From positions 1 through 9,283 of the forward strand of contig WAOH01000118.1 of the NCBI GenBank assembly GCA_015521385.1: a DNA stretch of 9,283 bases. The letters are read 5' to 3'. The notes beneath the pieces were generated by a model that worked only from the letters and a program-made list of their open reading frames with translations, had not been told where the DNA came from and ran no database searches. Shown here one piece after another: positions 6,959 to 9,283 of this stretch; the stretch's first letter is position 1, and each line of letters begins with the position of its first letter. The position numbers were made by a program, and so were the translations under genes. The DNA comes from Thermoproteota archaeon (GTDB lineage: Archaea > Korarchaeota > Korarchaeia > Korarchaeales > Korarchaeaceae).

Positions 6959-7417
6959 TTGGGCGACGAAAAAAAGAAGAAGCCTTACGACGATCCCTTC
7001 GATCACTTCATAAAGGACATGATAGATCTACTCAGGAAGATGGATGAGGACCTCTCAAGGTTCGTCAACGGTGATGTATCCGGCTGGAATGAGGACCTCC
7101 CGTCGGGGGAGTTCGATCTGGGATATCCCTCCGGCATGGGTGATCTAGGTGGTGAGAGTGTTGAGGGGGGAGGTGCTCCTTTGGAGCTGGAGGAGCAGAG
7201 GGTTGATGTGATCGAGCTCGATGAGGAGATAATAATAGTCGCTGATGTCCCTGGCGTTAGGAAGGAGGATATCTCGGTCAGGGTGAAGGGGAAGGAGATC
7301 ACCATAAGGGCCGGTGATCTACACAAGAGGTTCCAGCTTCCGATAGAGATAGACCCGAGGAGGACCAAGGCGACCTACAGGAATGGTATCCTAGAGGTGA
7401 GGATCTTCAAAAGGTAG
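6959..7417 (+). CDS. hsp20: Small heat-shock protein (Hsp20 / alpha-crystallin family)
   Basis: The protein has 152 residues from TTG 6959. Residues 1-40 form a charged amphipathic N-terminal arm (KKKK, then DPFDHFIKDMIDLLRKMDEDL), as in many sHSPs. Residues 41-80 are an acidic, Gly- and Ser-rich linker. The alpha-crystallin domain runs from about 81 to the end: VDVIELDEEIIIVADVPGVRKEDISVRV, then ITIRA, LPIEIDP and the hallmark YRNGILEVRI (A-x-x-x-NG-x-L-type motif, residues 138-149). The family holds unfolding proteins in large cytoplasmic oligomers without ATP. The protein ends two residues after this strand, so the usual C-terminal tail with an I-x-I motif is absent, and the loop between the IRA strand and LPIEID is very short. 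That compact form resembles shorter archaeal Hsp20-like proteins and may make smaller assemblies. It follows rad50 by 35 bp with its own TATA-like box, and the helicase starts five bases after it. Confidence 0.88.
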   Translation: MGDEKKKKPYDDPFDHFIKDMIDLLRKMDEDLSRFVNGDVSGWNEDLPSGEFDLGYPSGMGDLGGESVEGGGAPLELEEQRVDVIELDEEIIIVADVPGVRKEDISVRVKGKEITIRAGDLHKRFQLPIEIDPRRTKATYRNGILEVRIFKR

Positions 7418-7422
7418 ATCCC

Positions 7423-9283
7423 TTGGCCCGCGTGTCCTCCTCAACCCTCTTGGAGATCCTAGGTTACAATTATAGGACCTACTCGGAGGAGGAGGTCAAG
7501 CCTGAGAGGGTCGATCTAACCTTCGGTGATTTGGCCCCCTCTCTCAAGTCCTATCCGGGTAAACCCTCGGAGATCGCTGGGATGAGGCTTTATTCCCACC
7601 AAGCCAAGGCCCTAAACGCGCTGGAGGAGGGTAAGAACGTTATCCTGATTTCCGGTACGGGCAGCGGTAAGACGGAGGCATGGTTCTTCTATGCCGCCAA
7701 GGGCAGGCGGGCACTGGCCATCTACCCCACCCTCGCGCTGGCCAATGACCAGATAAGGAGGTTGGAGGAGTATTCCAAGGCCCTAGACATAAGCTCTCAG
7801 GTCATAGACGCGAGGAGGAGGACCATTCTAATCAAGGAATTGGGGAGGAGCGGCCTAAGGACGAAGATATCAAGCACCAACCTACTGATAACAAATCCGG
7901 CCTTTCTCATGACCGATCTTAAGAGAATGGCCACTAAGGGATCTTATTTGGCGGATTTCGTGAGGGACCTCGATCTACTGGTGGTGGACGAGCTGGACTT
8001 CTACGGTCCTAGGGAGCTCGCCCTCATAATCTCCATGATGAGGATACTCTCCCTCTTGGTGGAGAAGCCTCCCCAGTTCGTGGTTCTGACAGCGACACTA
8101 GGTAATCCGGAGGAGCTTGCAGAGAGCTTGACGGCTATAAACAACAGGGAAACTGAGATCATAAGGGGGAGGCCGTTCAGGGTCAGGAATGAGGTCTACC
8201 TCGTCCTCGGCAAGAACATGAAGAGAATATGGGATGTGGTCCAGAGGCACAGGGACGAGCTACTGAGCCTCCCCATAGGTGAAGATCTGAGGGAAGCGAT
8301 CGTCGATTACGATAGGTTTGAGAGGGATGTGTATCGGGTGGTCGAACTCCTGAGATCAGTCGGTGTGGAGGTGCCTCAGCCGGAACTCGACCCGGCCGAG
8401 GTGATATATCACTACGCTGAGGATGAGGGGGTCACTCTGGTTTTCACTAGGGGTATAAGATCGGCGGAGAGCCTGAAGAGGAGGTTGAGAACCGAATTTG
8501 GGCTGGAGAACGTCGCTTCCCATCACCACCTCGTTTCCAAGGAGGAAAGGGAGGAGATAGAGGAAGCGGCCCGTAGGGGAGGGGTAAAGATCCTGATAAG
8601 CCCGAGAACCCTCTCCCAGGGTCTGGACATAGGGACCGTGGTGAGGGTGGTCCACCTAGGTATGCCCGAGAGCGTCCGAGAATTCAAGCAGAGGGAGGGC
8701 AGGAAGGGTAGGAGGGAGGAGCTTGGATGGACGGAGACCGTGATATTCCCCATGTACAGGTGGGATAGGGAGCTCCTCCTCCGGGGCGTGGAGGCCGTGG
8801 AACAGTGGCTTCGGCTTCCCCTAGAGGTCGCCCTCGTGAACCCGGGGAACAAGTACTCCCTGCTTTTCGAGGGCCTCTACAAGTTCGTCCATCCGAGGCT
8901 CCGGGATCAGCTTGATCAGGAGGAAGTGGATCTCCTTAAGGAGCTGGGGCTCATCTCCCCATCGGGGCTAACTCAGCGTGGGAAGAGGGTATGGGACAAC
9001 CTCAACTTCTACGAGTTCGGCCCGCCCTACGGGTTCAAACGCGCGCTGAGGGAGGACGGTAACCTCCGATATTTGGAGGACATAGGGCACTGCGATCTGG
9101 TTGAGAGGTTTCAACCCGGCTCGATAGATTACAGCAACGATTCTGTCGTGGTAGACTTCCTGAGAAGGGGGAGGGTAATAACGGGCATCGTGGAGGAGCC
9201 GCTCACTTATTCCACGATATACTCGTTTGATCCGCTCGCCTTCGTCATAGAGGAGTACGAGAGAACCAAGATGGAGTGGGGAG
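7423..9283 (+). CDS. Superfamily 2 DEAD/DEAH-type helicase with DELD box (partial, C-terminus missing)
   Basis: The frame is open for 620 codons and runs off the right edge. Helicase motifs in order: LYSHQ (Q60), motif I SGTGSGKT (77-84), Ia YPTLALANDQ, LITNPAFL (Ib-like), motif II VVDELD (189-192), motif III TAT (223-225), motif IV TLVFTRG (338-344), motif V SPRTLSQGLDIG (393-404) and motif VI QREGRKGR (423-430). A complete set implies an ATP-dependent nucleic-acid translocase. About 110 residues separate motifs III and IV, with a charged segment near 265-335. After motif VI come a likely winged-helix region (EEVDLLKELGLIS, LTQRGKRVWD) and ERFQPGSIDYSNDSVVVDFL, which resembles the post-helicase part of YprA/MrfA/Hrq1-type DNA helicases; that family placement is inference. 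A Cys cluster typical of that group would lie beyond the edge. TTG 7423 is chosen for AAGGT (7411-7415) upstream; GTG at 7432 is an alternative. It is probably co-transcribed with hsp20. Confidence 0.85.
   Translation, partial: MARVSSSTLLEILGYNYRTYSEEEVKPERVDLTFGDLAPSLKSYPGKPSEIAGMRLYSHQAKALNALEEGKNVILISGTGSGKTEAWFFYAAKGRRALAIYPTLALANDQIRRLEEYSKALDISSQVIDARRRTILIKELGRSGLRTKISSTNLLITNPAFLMTDLKRMATKGSYLADFVRDLDLLVVDELDFYGPRELALIISMMRILSLLVEKPPQFVVLTATLGNPEELAESLTAINNRETEIIRGRPFRVRNEVYLVLGKNMKRIWDVVQRHRDELLSLPIGEDLREAIVDYDRFERDVYRVVELLRSVGVEVPQPELDPAEVIYHYAEDEGVTLVFTRGIRSAESLKRRLRTEFGLENVASHHHLVSKEEREEIEEAARRGGVKILISPRTLSQGLDIGTVVRVVHLGMPESVREFKQREGRKGRREELGWTETVIFPMYRWDRELLLRGVEAVEQWLRLPLEVALVNPGNKYSLLFEGLYKFVHPRLRDQLDQEEVDLLKELGLISPSGLTQRGKRVWDNLNFYEFGPPYGFKRALREDGNLRYLEDIGHCDLVERFQPGSIDYSNDSVVVDFLRRGRVITGIVEEPLTYSTIYSFDPLAFVIEEYERTKMEWG

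Overview
The window looks like chromosomal DNA of a thermophilic archaeon. It carries a complete NurA-HerA-Mre11-Rad50 set, the DNA end-resection module shared by thermophilic archaea. It uses AGG and ATA codons heavily, starts many genes with TTG, has archaeal-style TATA boxes instead of bacterial -35/-10 elements, and contains an ADP-forming acyl-CoA synthetase-type gene. A Thermoproteota or Korarchaeota affiliation would fit, but this is inference from gene content and style; nothing here fixes the lineage.

Layout. Bases 1-240 (minus strand) hold the first 80 codons of a CoA-binding, ADP-forming acetyl-CoA synthetase-like protein that runs off the left edge. A 59-bp divergent spacer contains one AT-rich box that could serve as TATA element in both directions. 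From 300 to 6923 lies a tightly packed plus-strand operon: nurA (300-1427), herA (1402-3021), mre11 (3025-4209) and rad50 (4206-6923). The genes overlap or lie within 3 nt of each other, so translational coupling is likely. The 35-bp gap after rad50 carries a second TATA-like box that overlaps the rad50 stop and leads into a small heat-shock protein gene (hsp20, 6959-7417). Five bases later a large SF2 helicase gene begins (7423), which is still open at the right edge after 620 codons.

How the genes work together. From family knowledge, Mre11 (nuclease) and Rad50 (ABC ATPase with a zinc hook) recognise and open DNA ends. HerA (hexameric translocase) and NurA (5'-3' nuclease) then resect the 5' strand to leave a 3' tail for the RadA recombinase. 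All the catalytic motifs checked are present, so the module appears functional. The downstream Hsp20 and helicase run in the same direction and are nearly contiguous with the operon. They may be a stress-linked extension of it, or simply neighbours; the second promoter allows them to be transcribed separately.

The points most worth a second look are the helicase with a DELD Walker B motif, the tail-less Hsp20 between it and the repair operon, CxxC pairs in HerA and Mre11 that hold nearly all of those proteins' cysteines, and a perfect 9-bp hairpin inside nurA. No RNA genes, CRISPR arrays, insertion sequences or clear terminators were seen, and no stretch over 300 bases lacks a gene.
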